Notes: generated by a model not told the origin, from the letters alone. Shown: positions 1 through 11,328, counted from the first letter of the stretch. The stretch is 64,000 bases of DNA from Aquilaria yunnanensis (GCA_039654915.1 CM077599.1:17858501-17922500), one strand, 5' to 3'. Numbers and translations: made by a program.

Positions 1-671
1 CTCTTGGTGCTATAAGCACCCTATGGCCGAATATACATGTCCATTCACCCAAGGAACACTTCCTTTGGATGAAAGGACATGTTCTTTTAGCCAAGAGTTA
101 TTTCTTTTGATGAAGAGACATACCTTTACACAAAAGATGTGTCTCTTGGTGGTTTTGAGCTAAAAACAAGGTAAGCTGGCACAAAGCTAGCTCAATATGC
201 TACTTATGCACCATTGAGCTCCTTTGAGCTCCAACCTAGCACCATGAACTAAGGTCCAGCTCCAAGAACTGACCTTGAGCTGGAGTTAGCTGCTTTCAGC
301 TGAAGTAAACTGAAGTCCAGCTACACTCAGCTACCAAAAGCTGAAGTGAGCTGACTTGAGCTGACTTGAGCTGAAGTCCAGCTACATTCAGCTACCATAA
401 GCTGAAGTGAGCTGACTTGAGCTTACTTGAGCTAACTTGAGCTGAAGTCCAGCTACATTCAGCTACCATAAGCTGAAGTGAGCTGACTTGAGCTGACTTG
501 AGCTAACTTGAGCTGAAGTCCAGCTACTTTGAGCTACTTATAGCTGAAGTGAGCTGACTTGAGCTAAGGGGAGCTACTTCTAGCTGCCTTAGATACCTTT
601 TCAAGCTATAGTTAGCTCAACGAGCTCAAATCCTATCTTAAAAGGATCTTGGTGCGCCAAGAATTCCAACA
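1..671 (-). repeat. 3' LTR of the Copia element, partial
   Basis: This is the same sequence as 7092-7762 with a constant offset of 7091. It ends in CCAACA at 671, directly beside the polypurine tract. The rest of this LTR lies left of the window. Confidence 0.95.
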
Positions 672-682
672 AACTCCCACTC
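672..682 (-). other. Polypurine tract
   Basis: The minus strand reads GAGTGGGAGTT immediately before the 3' LTR start TGTTGG. This is the expected plus-strand priming site of the element. Confidence 0.85.
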
Positions 683-1960
683 GCACTAAGATGCTTTTAA
701 AACTCCCAGCTCCCACTCAAAACAAAACTCCTTAATCCTTTATAGCCGAAATAATCTAGACACTTCTACATATATAGAGTTGTGGGTGCGACCTCAAGGC
801 ACACACACTAAGTCTCTTCTATTGAGGTTGTTAGACTCTCAATAGAAGATTGTCCTCTCCTCATAGTTTGAACTTCTTCAAACTTTCCTTGAACACATCA
901 AGTACAAGTGTGTTGCTTAAACACATCAAGCTTTCTTGAACATATCAAGTTTTTCTTGAACACATCAAGTTTTGCCTTTCAGACCCCAGACATATGATAC
1001 ACTTCTTAATCACAATCAGTCTCTTTCTCTGAATTTCAACTCCTTGAAATCCATGATTGTATTAAGCATTGTGTACTCATTTAAATCACAATTCAATCTA
1101 TCATACTACTCACAGTAATATGTGGGCCCAAGATTGAATTTAGTGAACGTGTACCATCTTAATGTCTTTCCTTTGAGCTTCAACTACTTAGGTCAATGAA
1201 TTAACATGATCACCCAAAAGGAGGATACTCCAGTCTCATTTCTCTAAGACCTTCGACAACCAATCAAAGTGATCATAATTAACTCAACTTCCTAATAGCA
1301 AGCTATAGTCACTAAGAGTCTGATTTGAAGAATCTCACACTAAGCAAGAACAGAGACAACTTGCTTAAATTCTTCTATGGTCGTATTTCATGGTCATGGA
1401 ACACTTGGAAACACATCCATTAAAGTTCCAGAATACACTTCTAAGGTGTTTTACTCATGTCACTCCCACTTGGAGTGATCTCCATTCCAATTGAGGAGTG
1501 TGTCATTTCTCCCTCTTAAAACACCATTAAGTGTACTCCTCTTAACATATAAAAGGAGGACATGTCAATAACCATGAAATTTCTCCATGTAAGCCCTTGC
1601 TTACATCTAACATAGGCTAGGATGTATGAATGGTCATACAAACTGAATGCACCAAAACATTGAACCTTGATTACTCATAATCTAGGCGACCATGAAAGGC
1701 TAAAGTGTCATGTGTTGGAGCATGACTCCCACTTAAATGTACCATTCATTTAAGTCTTTAGCCAGTCTCATCCTTAATCTTACACAAAGATCAAGGGCGA
1801 ATGACTCGTGTGAGAAAGTCATTCTCTACCTATGTTTGACATGTTCATTTGTTCGTTGTGTTTTCTAAAATTGAACTGATTATTTCATAAAATAATCTAT
1901 ATTATCACAAAAATAATACTTAACATGTGTGACACCAAAGAGGTGAAGTACATCCAACAT
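683..1960 (-). other. 3' noncoding region of the Copia element
   Basis: About 1.3 kb lies between the pol stop and the polypurine tract. I see no long open frame in it. It contains short direct repeats of a CTTGAACACATCAAG-type word at about 890-975. It is probably untranslated leader/tail sequence of the element. Confidence 0.6.
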
Positions 1961-4900
1961 TTACATTCTTCTAAGACCCATTGCTCTAACATGTCGAGCA
2001 AACACAAGTGGTGGCAATGGCTTAGTGAGAGGATCTGCCACCATCAGGTCTGTAGAAATGTACTCAATCCTAACTTCACCCTCTTCAATTGCATCCCTTA
2101 CAAAGTTATATTTCATGCTAATGTGCTTGGTTTTTCCATGGTATTTGGGGTCCTTAGTATAAGCCATGGCTGCCATACTATCACTGTAGATAGTAATAGG
2201 TCTCTCAATAGAAACCTTGGACTCCAAATTCTTAAGGAAATAACCTAGCCAAAGGGCTTCTTGTACAGCTGAGGCACATGAAACAAATTCAGCCTCCATT
2301 GTGGACAATGCTGTACAAGTTTGCTTCTTACTACACCAAGTAGTAGCACCACCATTTAGCATGAAAAGATAACCAGATGTAGACTTGCTGGAGTCTCTAT
2401 CCCCACCCCAGTCAGCATCAGAATAGCCACGTAAACCAAGGTCTTTACCTTGGTAACAAAGCCAATAATCCTTAGTACCCTTGAGGTACCTTAGGATCCT
2501 CTTGACATTCTTCCAATGCTCCAGACCAGGGTTGGAAGAATATCGTGCTAAAAGACCAACCGCTTGGCTGATGTCTGGCCTTGTACATAACATGGCGTAC
2601 ATCAAGCTACCAATGGCACTTAGGTAGGGAATCTGAGCCATCTCTTCCTTCTCCTTTGGAGTCTTAGGACATAAGTCCTCTCCAATCTTGCAACCATATG
2701 CAAGAGGTGTACTCATGGGCTTTGCATTTGTTAAGTTGAACCTTGCAAGAATCTTATCAATATAAGGTTCTTGAGAAAGGGCCAATAGCCTTGCCTTTCT
2801 ATCCCTCAGGATCTTAACCCCTAGGATAAAGGCAGCCTCTCCCATGTCCTTCATGTCAAAGGTGGAAGACAACCATCCATTGATGGTACTTAACAATGCA
2901 ACCCCATTACTTGCAATTAGTATATCATCTACATATAGAGTCAATACTGCAAAACTAGACCCAAAAGAGTACAAGTATACACAATGGTCTTCATGCATCA
3001 TCACAAAGACATAGCTTGTAATTGCATGGTGAAACTTCAAGTACCACTGTCTTGAAGCTTGCTTAAGACCATAGATACACTTCTTCAGTCTACATACCTT
3101 GTCCTCTTGACCCTTTTGGATAAACCCCTCAGGTTGTCTCATATATATCTCCTCACTCAAATCACCATTGAGAAAGGCGGTCTTTACATCCATCTGATGT
3201 AACTCTAGGTCCAGATTTGCCACGATGGCAAGTAATATCCTGATGGAAGTGAATTTTACAACAGGAGAGAAGGTGTCTTTGAAATCAACATCCTCCTTCT
3301 GTGTAAAACCCTTGGCCACTAAACGGGCCTTGTATCTTTCGATACTTCCATCAGAGTTCACCTTGATCTTGAGAACCCACTTGTTCCCAATTGCCTTACG
3401 GCCTAGAGGAAGATCACTTAACTCCCAAACCCCATTGAGGTGCATCGAATGCAACTCATCCTTCATTGCATTTAGCCACTCTTCCCTTTGTTCACCCTCA
3501 AGAGCCTCCTCAATGTTACTTGGCTCATCTATCTCAGATGCAACCAAGTTTGCCTCACTATCCAGGATCCACCATTCTTTAGGTGGTCCAAATTTCCTCA
3601 TTGATCTTCTCAATATAGGCTGAGATGGAGGCAACTCATGCTCCATCTCTTGAGGCTCAACATTTTGCCCTTGAGTATCCTCAACTCCCTCTTGAACAAA
3701 ACCTTCCTCTTGGAAGTCTTGCTCATGTTGGTCCACAACAACAGGGATTTCTAGAGCCATTGCTCCACGTGGTTGAGGTACTCCCTCTAGAGTAGGTGCA
3801 TGTGTCCCAAGTGTCCTTATGACACTTGGTTGACCCTCATCTAGGATCTGGCTTAATGAGGTTAAGTCACTACACTCACCAACTTTGGGGAACTCATCCT
3901 CCACAAAGTTAGCATTCCTTGCATCAAAGATGTTCCCAATTTTGTGACTTACATCCAAGAACACATAACCCCTAGATTGTTCAGCATAACCAAGGAAGGC
4001 ACACTTCCTCCCTCTTGGACCCAACTTTCCCAAAGGGTGGTCCGTTATGTGAACATAAGCTAAACAACCCCAAGGGCGTAAATAGCTTAGGTTAGGAGTT
4101 TTCTTCTTCCATAACTCATATGGAAAAGAATTCACATTCTTGATGGGTACTCTATTAAGGACATGAACTGCACACAGCAGTGCATCACTCCAATAAGTGA
4201 TGTCTAAATTGGCCTTTGCCATCATGGAACGTACCATGTCCATAAGAGTTCTATTCTTCCTCTCAGACACTCCATTCTGTTGGGGTGTCCAAGGAAGGGT
4301 GAACTCCCTCTCAATACCTTTCAAGTCACAAAATGCTTTAAATGCATTAGATGTATACTCTCCACCCCTATCTGTCCTCAAGGACTTAATCTTCTTACCT
4401 ACTTGGTTCTCAACCAAGTACACATACTTCTCAAAGCATGCCAAGGCCTCTGCCTTGTTTCTGAGTAAGTAGATATGGGTGAATCGAGTATAATCATCTG
4501 TGAATGTGATGAAATACTTAAATCCATTTCTAGATTCAACCCTCATTGGCCCACACAGGTCAGAGTGAACTAAACTAAGTGCCTCACCTCTCCTAGTTGC
4601 TTTGCCAAAAGGCTTTCTTGTGGCTTTGCCTTCTAGGCATGATTGACAACTTGGAAGGACAACCTTGGTCAAGGAACCTAGCAAGCCACCCTTGGCTAGC
4701 TTGTTCATTCTATCTTGACCAATATGACCTAACCTTTCATGCCATCTCATTTCATTTGTGACCTCTGTCACATAGCAACTAGGACTTGCAACAGAATGAT
4801 CAGTTGGCTTTAACTCATAAAGCCCATTATTAACTGAACAAGTGCACACTATCTGATTATCTTTAATAATAGACACACTATTATTAAAGAAATTAAAGCA

Positions 4901-6016
4901 ATAATTGTACTTCAACATACAACTTATAGAAATCAAATTTCTACAAATGTTTGGTACATACAATACATCTATTAGATACAAATATCCAATATCTATAGGA
5001 ATCCTACATGTTCCTATGCCTTCCACTTCCAGCCTCTCATCATTTCCTACTGAAATGTGCTTAGCTCCTTTTGAGAGCTTCCTGTAGGCCACAAACCAGG
5101 ACTTCTCCCGTGCTATGTGGTCTGTTGCTCCCGAGTCTACAATCCACAAAGAATTGCACTCAGTTAGTAATGTACATGACACAACATGTACAATGGAAGT
5201 AGAAGGGTATGTATGTACCTTGGGTGGACCTTTGCAATCCTTTGCAAAGTGTCCTTTATACCCACAGTTGAAGCACTTTAGCTTGCTTATGTCCCGTTTC
5301 TTCTTGAACCTTTTCTTAGAAGCAGGAACTTTTCCCTTGCCCTTCCTTGGCCCTCCTTTTCCACCATTCTTCTTCCATCCCTTCTGGATAGAAGATGAGG
5401 TAACATATGCCTTAGAATGGTCCTTGAGGGCCATTACCTCAGCCTCAAGGAGGAGGTGACGGGCAATGTCATCAAATGACATTATTTGAGGGTTATGGCG
5501 TAAGTTGACCTTCATCAACTGCCATTCCTCATCAGGCAAGGAACGAATTATTGCTTGCACTTGTTGCTCATCAGTGAGCACATGCCCTGCCGTCTTGAGT
5601 TGGTGGATCATGCGTGACATCTCACGCAAGTGAGCACTCACAGAGTGATCAGCACGCTTCACATAATTCTCAAACCTGAGAATCATCGAGCATTGTTTCT
5701 CTACAGAAACATCTCCATACTTGGCCTTGACAGAGTCCCATATGGCCCTGGCCCCCTCAAGCATGGAGAATTCCACCATAATCTCATCCACCATAGTGGA
5801 AAGGAGAGTGACTCTACACATAGAGTTCTTCTTTAGGAATGCCTCATAGGCAGTCTTATCCTCTCCCTCAGCAGGAGGCATGATCTCTTGAGTGAGTACA
5901 TCAAGAGTATCTTGCTCAGTTAAAATGAATTTGACTTTCTGTTGCCAAATTGAATAGTTTTCACCATCCAATTTGAGGTCACGGTTCAATTCAGCAACAA
6001 TATTCTTACAAGCCAT
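1961..6016 (-). CDS. Copia gag-pol polyprotein, intact, 1351 aa
   Basis: This is a single open frame in Ty1/Copia domain order. An N-terminal UBN2-type Gag region occupies about residues 1-210. It is followed by a CCHC zinc knuckle (CFNCGYKGHFAKDC), an aspartic protease active site (VDSGATDH), a GAG-pre-integrase region (WHERLGHIG) and the integrase core. Reverse transcriptase follows with motifs RYKARLVAKGFTQ and YVDDIL, and RNase H ends with STMEAEF and YSDSMAA. There is no stop or frameshift and the catalytic motifs look intact, so the element could encode all proteins for its own mobility. The translated product would form a particle, copy the RNA to DNA and integrate it. The start chosen is the MACKN methionine at 6016, about 255 bp inside the primer binding site. 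Confidence 0.97.
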   Translation of the reverse strand: MACKNIVAELNRDLKLDGENYSIWQQKVKFILTEQDTLDVLTQEIMPPAEGEDKTAYEAFLKKNSMCRVTLLSTMVDEIMVEFSMLEGARAIWDSVKAKYGDVSVEKQCSMILRFENYVKRADHSVSAHLREMSRMIHQLKTAGHVLTDEQQVQAIIRSLPDEEWQLMKVNLRHNPQIMSFDDIARHLLLEAEVMALKDHSKAYVTSSSIQKGWKKNGGKGGPRKGKGKVPASKKRFKKKRDISKLKCFNCGYKGHFAKDCKGPPKVHTYPSTSIVHVVSCTLLTECNSLWIVDSGATDHIAREKSWFVAYRKLSKGAKHISVGNDERLEVEGIGTCRIPIDIGYLYLIDVLYVPNICRNLISISCMLKYNYCFNFFNNSVSIIKDNQIVCTCSVNNGLYELKPTDHSVASPSCYVTEVTNEMRWHERLGHIGQDRMNKLAKGGLLGSLTKVVLPSCQSCLEGKATRKPFGKATRRGEALSLVHSDLCGPMRVESRNGFKYFITFTDDYTRFTHIYLLRNKAEALACFEKYVYLVENQVGKKIKSLRTDRGGEYTSNAFKAFCDLKGIEREFTLPWTPQQNGVSERKNRTLMDMVRSMMAKANLDITYWSDALLCAVHVLNRVPIKNVNSFPYELWKKKTPNLSYLRPWGCLAYVHITDHPLGKLGPRGRKCAFLGYAEQSRGYVFLDVSHKIGNIFDARNANFVEDEFPKVGECSDLTSLSQILDEGQPSVIRTLGTHAPTLEGVPQPRGAMALEIPVVVDQHEQDFQEEGFVQEGVEDTQGQNVEPQEMEHELPPSQPILRRSMRKFGPPKEWWILDSEANLVASEIDEPSNIEEALEGEQREEWLNAMKDELHSMHLNGVWELSDLPLGRKAIGNKWVLKIKVNSDGSIERYKARLVAKGFTQKEDVDFKDTFSPVVKFTSIRILLAIVANLDLELHQMDVKTAFLNGDLSEEIYMRQPEGFIQKGQEDKVCRLKKCIYGLKQASRQWYLKFHHAITSYVFVMMHEDHCVYLYSFGSSFAVLTLYVDDILIASNGVALLSTINGWLSSTFDMKDMGEAAFILGVKILRDRKARLLALSQEPYIDKILARFNLTNAKPMSTPLAYGCKIGEDLCPKTPKEKEEMAQIPYLSAIGSLMYAMLCTRPDISQAVGLLARYSSNPGLEHWKNVKRILRYLKGTKDYWLCYQGKDLGLRGYSDADWGGDRDSSKSTSGYLFMLNGGATTWCSKKQTCTALSTMEAEFVSCASAVQEALWLGYFLKNLESKVSIERPITIYSDSMAAMAYTKDPKYHGKTKHISMKYNFVRDAIEEGEVRIEYISTDLMVADPLTKPLPPLVFARHVRAMGLRRM

Positions 6017-6270
6017 CTACATTGATGCAATTCACATGTTTTAGTTCAATTTACACAACAAGACTCAACAAAGCAACGTGTGTATGAAAACAACTTCTAA
6101 CATGCTCATATATGGCAAAAGAGATGCATATAACATTCGATCAGAAATATATAAACATGCCTTCATTGTTTCATACACATATCCTTTATTAACCTTCATC
6201 GAAATCATACACATATGTATGATCCTAAATCATGCTCACAACATGTAACATATACATATTCATGACCTAG

Positions 6271-6282
6271 GCTCTGATACCA
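6271..6282 (-). other. Primer binding site, initiator tRNA-Met
   Basis: On the minus strand this reads TGGTATCAGAGC, the standard plant LTR-retrotransposon site complementary to the 3' end of initiator tRNA-Met. It lies two bases inside the LTR boundary, and so fixes the element's orientation and LTR end. Confidence 0.95.
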
Positions 6283-6750
6283 ATTGAAGATTTTCAGGAT
6301 CTCAATAATAACATACTCTTATGTTATTCATTTGTGTATATGCCACATGCATATAAGTTTTCCATACATATTGTCTCAAAAAACAATATCTAGCATGCTA
6401 TTTGAGTTCAACATGAATATAGACATACTTATCCAGTCAAACAAACTTAGCATGCCACTAAGATCATTCATAAAACTTAAATCCTTAGCATGCTACTAAA
6501 GCAAGAAAGGATGCGTACCTTCCTTTTTGATAGTCTTGTGCCGAAAAGGAAAAGGAAGGACTTGATCTTAGAGATACGCCTTGAGGCTTGAATTGAGATG
6601 AAGAATCTCAATGTAATTCCACCCACAATGCTCTAAGAAAGTGTCTAATATTTCGGCTCTTTAAAGGAATGAAAGGAGGAATTTTTCTCTCAAGAAAAAT
6701 GGTGCAAATTGAGTGTAAAATTCGTACCCTCAATGGCCAGCCACTAAAGG

Positions 6751-6760
6751 CTATTTATAG
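6751..6760 (-). promoter_or_regulatory. TATA box in the Copia LTR
   Basis: The minus strand reads CTATAAATAG, a near-ideal plant TATA box, downstream of the U3 repeats. Transcription would start around 6720-6730, making R plus U5 roughly 440 bp. The start site is inferred. Confidence 0.7.
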
Positions 6761-6850
6761 ATGACCAAAAGGCACACCTTTACACCAAGAAAGGTGTCCT
6801 TTAAGCCAAAGAACACTTCCTTTGGCTAAGGGTCATGTATGGTGGCGAAA

Positions 6851-7140
6851 ATACATGTCTTTTAGCCAAGGAACACTTCCTTTGGCCTATAACCACCCAT
6901 AACTACCTTATGGGCAAAAATACATGTCTTTTAAGTCAAGGAACACTTCCTTTGGCCTATAACCACCCATAACTACCTTATGGGCGAAAATACATGTCTT
7001 TTAAGTCTAAAGGACATCACATTTGGTGCAATAACCACCTCAACCACCTCCATGGCCGAACATACATGTCCTTTAAAGTCAAAGGACATCACTCTTGGTG
7101 CTATAAGCACCCTATGGCCGAATATACATGTCCATTCACC
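6851..7140. repeat. Five-copy tandem repeat in U3, 62-72 bp period
   Basis: The core ATACATGTC recurs with starts at 6851, 6920, 6990, 7062 and 7124. Each copy is followed by a degenerate AAGGAACACTTCCTTTGG-type block that is itself an inverted repeat. The last copy is also present in the left LTR near position 34. Repeats in this position often act as retrotransposon enhancer modules; that role is inferred. Confidence 0.8.
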
Positions 7141-7400
7141 CAAGGAACACTTCCTTTGGATGAAAGGACATGTTCTTTTAGCCAAGAGTTATTTCTTTTG
7201 ATGAAGAGACATACCTTTACACAAAAGATGTGTCTCTTGGTGGTTTTGAGCTAAAAACAAGGTAAGCTGGCACAAAGCTAGCTCAATATGCTACTTATGC
7301 ACCATTGAGCTCCTTTGAGCTCCAACCTAGCACCATGAACTAAGGTCCAGCTCCAAGAACTGACCTTGAGCTGGAGTTAGCTGCTTTCAGCTGAAGTAAA

Positions 7401-7680
7401 CTGAAGTCCAGCTACACTCAGCTACCAAAAGCTGAAGTGAGCTGACTTGAGCTGACTTGAGCTGAAGTCCAGCTACATTCAGCTACCATAAGCTGAAGTG
7501 AGCTGACTTGAGCTTACTTGAGCTAACTTGAGCTGAAGTCCAGCTACATTCAGCTACCATAAGCTGAAGTGAGCTGACTTGAGCTGACTTGAGCTAACTT
7601 GAGCTGAAGTCCAGCTACTTTGAGCTACTTATAGCTGAAGTGAGCTGACTTGAGCTAAGGGGAGCTACTTCTAGCTGCCT
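7401..7680. repeat. AGCT-rich tandem repeat in LTR (about 61-71 bp period)
   Basis: The core CTGAAGTCCAGCTAC starts at 7401, 7462, 7533 and 7604, and again in the left LTR at 310, 371, 442 and 513. The intervening sequence is dense in GAGCTGACTT and other AGCT words, giving a strongly biased, self-complementary stretch. Confidence 0.85.
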
Positions 7681-7762
7681 TAGATACCTTTTCAAGCTAT
7701 AGTTAGCTCAACGAGCTCAAATCCTATCTTAAAAGGATCTTGGTGCGCCAAGAATTCCAACA

Positions 7763-8880
7763 CCTTAGTCTTGAACAGAGAGGACGGGCCTGTCTGAACT
7801 CTAAATGCAAGAGCAGAAAAAAAAAGGCAAAGTAAGAAAAAGAAATCGGACGTTAAAGTTAGTAACAATGAAGAAAGAAAGCACCAAAAAATAAAAAAAA
7901 AAACGGAAGAAGAAGAAAAGACAAAGCGTACCTATTGGGTTTTCTCAAGTTATTCGATCAATTCGGTTTATAATGGTTAAAAATTGAAAACCGATCAAAC
8001 CGATTAATTCAGTTCGGTCAAAGTCAAATTAACCGAATGCCCAGTCCTACCTATCGGATGGAGAATTGCAGTGGATGAGTGCTAAATTTATAGCTGCCGA
8101 TTTATTCCCATTGGGTTTGCAAAATCCAACTGAACTTGGAGATAAAATCCTAATGAAGTTGAAGCTCTATTTTTTGCTCAAACAATTGTCACCAAATAGA
8201 AGATAAATTTAATTTACACTTGTTTAGGGAGTCAAGCTCAATAAAAATATTAAAGTGATCAATTCCTATGCAAAGTGGGAATTATTTCAGCAAGCAGCTG
8301 AATTCCGCATTAACTGGAATGAGAATGAGGCACTACACAACGAATAGTTGGAAGCAAAGGAACTTTCATAGCATTCTCAACCTGATTAATTGCTTGCCGC
8401 CGAAGCCAAGCAGAGAAAGAATTTTCCTGCTCCAACAAAATTGGAAACGACAACACTAATTGTGTGTAAATAAATAATCTTGAGAGGTCATTTATAGGTA
8501 TCAAAAATTTAATTGGGTCGAAAATAACTCAAATCCAACTTAAATTGTCTAGCCCACTTAAAAAATGATGTCCAAAATTCAAAAGCTCATCAATTTTGGA
8601 AATTATAAGTTCAAAAAATCCAATTTTTAGAGTCCAAAAGCATGCAATTGGAGGTGCCAAATGAAGACTTATTTATGCTATCTTAGCTAAGGTCCATTTT
8701 TAACAAATTAGGCCTTAAAAACCAAAATGATTAAAGCCAATGCATACCCATTATTTAGCTCAAATATTCTAAAATATTCTATAATGTTCTATTAATTATC
8801 CTTTTAAATTAAATAATTACAATAATTAAAGGGAGACAATTATCATATTTATTTTCTCTTGAGATAAATATGTGATAATT
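7763..8880. other. Intergenic, no gene seen
   Basis: This is AT-rich sequence right of the Copia insertion, with purine runs near 7810-7930. Short open frames of about 60 codons occur on both strands around 8270-8500 but show no recognisable domain and look like chance. Confidence 0.5.
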
Positions 8881-9526
8881 ATCATATGTGGTTTTCTTGA
8901 ATTAAACCACATCTTCTTTACACCTATAAATAGTCCCTAGGCTAAAGAATGAAAAAAAAAATTAGAGAAGAAATAGAACTAGGGAGAAGAAAAAATTTTC
9001 TATAAAAAGTTTTCTCTCAAACTCTTCAAATCGATCAAGCACAAACGCTCTGCGAGAAGAGAAATCAAGTCCAAGAAAGATCAAATCCCAGTTTTAAGAC
9101 CAGATTTGAAGGATGCAATGAGAAATGCGAAGAATGTGAGACGATATTGTATCAAGTTCAAGTTTAGATCCAGTAGAAGCGGCGGAGAACGTGAAGAATT
9201 CGTTCTATGCTACATCAAGCCAAACTCCAAGGAAAAGTGGCGAGAAAATGACGGACATTACCAGAAGCCCTCAAGTCCAAAGAATATAATGAAAAGTCCT
9301 AAATTGAAAGAAGCAACAAGGAATATTAGTCCATATTTGGGCAAAACAAATTCTAGAGTTCATGTTTGTGAAGAAACTGTTCGCGTCTCCACCAAAAGGT
9401 TGAACTAGTAATCAGAAGATTATGCACATGAGAAGCACACTACTCAGTTTATTCCCTAAAATCTCTGTTTTTAATATCAATTTATAATTTTTACTGTAAT
9501 TAATTTTAAAATGTAATTTTTTCACA
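8881..9526 (+). repeat. Dispersed LTR-like repeat, copy 1
   Basis: From about 9020 to 9526 this matches 43505-44018 as a diverged direct repeat: shared blocks include GATCAA.CACAAACG, AGATCAAATCC.AGTTT, CAAGTCCAA and GTCTCCACCAAAAG. A TATA box CTATAAATAG lies upstream at 8924-8933, and the repeat ends in a T-rich stretch closing in CACA. A TATA box followed by leader-like sequence and a CA end suggests a decayed LTR, possibly solo. No primer site follows. A 100-codon open frame at 9106-9408 is probably fortuitous. Confidence 0.5.
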
Positions 9527-9545
9527 CAAAACTTGCGCGTACAGT

Positions 9546-11328
9546 AAGTTCAACCAAACTTTAAGGGATTTTAGTAATTTTTCCAATAAATAAATATTTG
9601 TAAAGTTGGTGCAACTTTTATAAGTTAGATAGTTAGACGCGCGTTCGAGCGCAAAGATGCCACCTACAAAGCCGACACAAATAAGTCTGACGGCTTGAAA
9701 TAATATCAACGAACATCTATATGGATAAATAGGATCTTAATTATGCTTGCTAGTAATGTAATATTTATATATGTCATACATCACAAAAAATGATAAAATC
9801 ACCAATTAAGATGGAGACGGAAGAGGAAATTATGCCATGTATAAAGTTTGAACAAACAAAATCTAATGAAGCTACCAAGTAACTAATAGTCAGTGGCAAA
9901 AAGCCACTTTATTTAGCCTAGCCGCGAGTGCTAGTCTTTACCATCATAGTTGAGCTGGGAAATTTGACCCTTAACAAGTTGAAACTAGGTGTAAATTGCA
10001 CTTGTTGCCTGCAACATTTAATTAGCATATCTGTTATAACCTTAACTTTCACTTTTAGTATAATATATTTTTAATTTTGATAAAATGTTTTATTTTAATT
10101 TTTATTTTTATGGAAAACATTATGAATAGGTAATGCCATGTCAGTGTGTGATTGTAGAGGATAATACTAGTTTTAACCTCTAAATTTTTTTTTCTTGCCA
10201 AATAAATCTTAAAATTTTTCATCTGATAATCCAGCCACCATATTGACATCCCACACTCTCGTACTTCTCCGGCCACCACCGACTCACCATTCCCATGCCC
10301 TTTGGCCTTCCCATTCTCAGCTTCCTTCTCCGGCTACCACTGGCTCGACATTCCCAGATTCTCTGGCCCTCTCATTTCTTGGCCTCCCTATCTGGTCACC
10401 ACTAACTAGCCATTCTCACCATTGATAAGGAGAGATTTCAATCTCAAACTTTAGAATTTCAAAACAGTGAAAGCCAATTCTTCTACCATAAACATCAAAA
10501 CCAGAATCATTCAAATAGGTAATGATTCCATTTCACGAAGGAAAAAATGCGGCATTTTATCGAACACATTGCCTTCTTGTAGCTCTTCGTTTGGATCGAA
10601 ATTAAGGCTTGGTGCTTCTACCTTTGGTACTTCAACCCTTCGATTGTCAGCTGCATCAATGTTTGTGGGGAGAAATTGAGGAGCGAGCGAAAATGGCAAC
10701 ACCGCCGAAGTCGTGGAAGGCGGAGTATGCAAAGTATTAGTTGATCGGGAAGCCATGGAAGGTGGAGTACGTAGAGTACGTGAAGCCCCGTTGACCCTTG
10801 GCGCTTCGACCCTGTGATTGTTAGCCGCCGAATAGGGAAGTGCTACCAGTGCTGCTTCTGGTGGTGCTTCTGTCCCTGTGCAAAGCAAGGAGGGGTGGCG
10901 GAAAGGGGAAAAAGGTAGAGGGAGGGGCACAGGGGACGGTGCCACTGCCGCTAGTCGATTTCTTGGAGGGACAATGGGACAAGGACGAAGGACTGTGGCT
11001 GGGAACAGAGGACGGTGGGTGGTCGGAGGGAGGGAGAGGGTTGGCCAAAGACGGAGGCCAAGATTGAGTTTTTGGTTAGATTTGAAAGTTTTAAAGATTA
11101 TTTGGTGAAGGTAAAAGTTTTCAGAAATTAAAGTTAGTATTTAAAAAAAAAAAATCCTATGCGAACATAGTATTTTTCATCTAATTTAATGAGTTTCATT
11201 CAATAAGTGACCAAAATAAAACGTTTTATCAAAAAGTTGGGGACACGCTGTGTTAAAAGTGAATGTTGGGTTAAAACGGGTAGAATAATTAAAGGTGTTG
11301 GGGCAACACATGCAATCTAAGCCCTGAG
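9546..11328. other. Intergenic with a GC-rich island, no supported gene
   Basis: AT-rich flanks surround a GC-rich part at about 10220-11070. On the minus strand 10511-10945 is open for 144 codons and proline/serine-rich, with a short internal duplication (NHRVEAPRV and NRRVEVPKV). The opposite strand is also open there. I recognise no domain, and base composition alone could keep these frames open. Confidence 0.4.

Larger units (their letters stand above)
1..7762 (-). mobile_element. Ty1/Copia LTR retrotransposon, nearly complete (left end cut by window)
   Basis: The element lies on the minus strand. Its 5' LTR is at the right (6285-7762) and its 3' LTR at the left, of which only 671 bases fall in the window. 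Between them, in element order, are a primer binding site complementary to initiator tRNA-Met, one uninterrupted gag-pol reading frame, a long 3' noncoding stretch and a polypurine tract. The left copy at position n matches the right copy at n+7091 with no indel, and every stretch I compared is identical, so the insertion looks young. The right flank begins CCTTA, the expected target-site duplication, but its partner lies outside the window. Integrase-before-RT order makes it Copia; I do not assign a lineage. Confidence 0.97.
6285..7762 (-). repeat. 5' LTR of the Copia element (1478 bp)
   Basis: On the minus strand the LTR begins TGTTGGAATT at 7762 and ends in AATCTTCA at 6285, the canonical TG...CA boundaries. 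It abuts the primer binding site. It contains a TATA box, a five-unit repeat (6851-7140) and an AGCT-rich repeat (about 7401-7680) upstream of the promoter in the U3 part. Confidence 0.95.

Noticed and set aside
7401..7680. AGCT-rich repeats resembling a CRISPR or satellite array
   Set aside because: The repeats have no uniform spacers, occur identically in both LTRs and belong to a plant retrotransposon.
9106..9408. 100-codon open frame as a protein gene
   Set aside because: It lies wholly in an LTR-like dispersed repeat, and the matching copy at 43505-44018 does not keep the frame.
10511..10945. Minus-strand 144-codon proline/serine-rich open frame as a gene
   Set aside because: The GC-rich island is open on both strands, no known domain is visible and there is no clear gene context.
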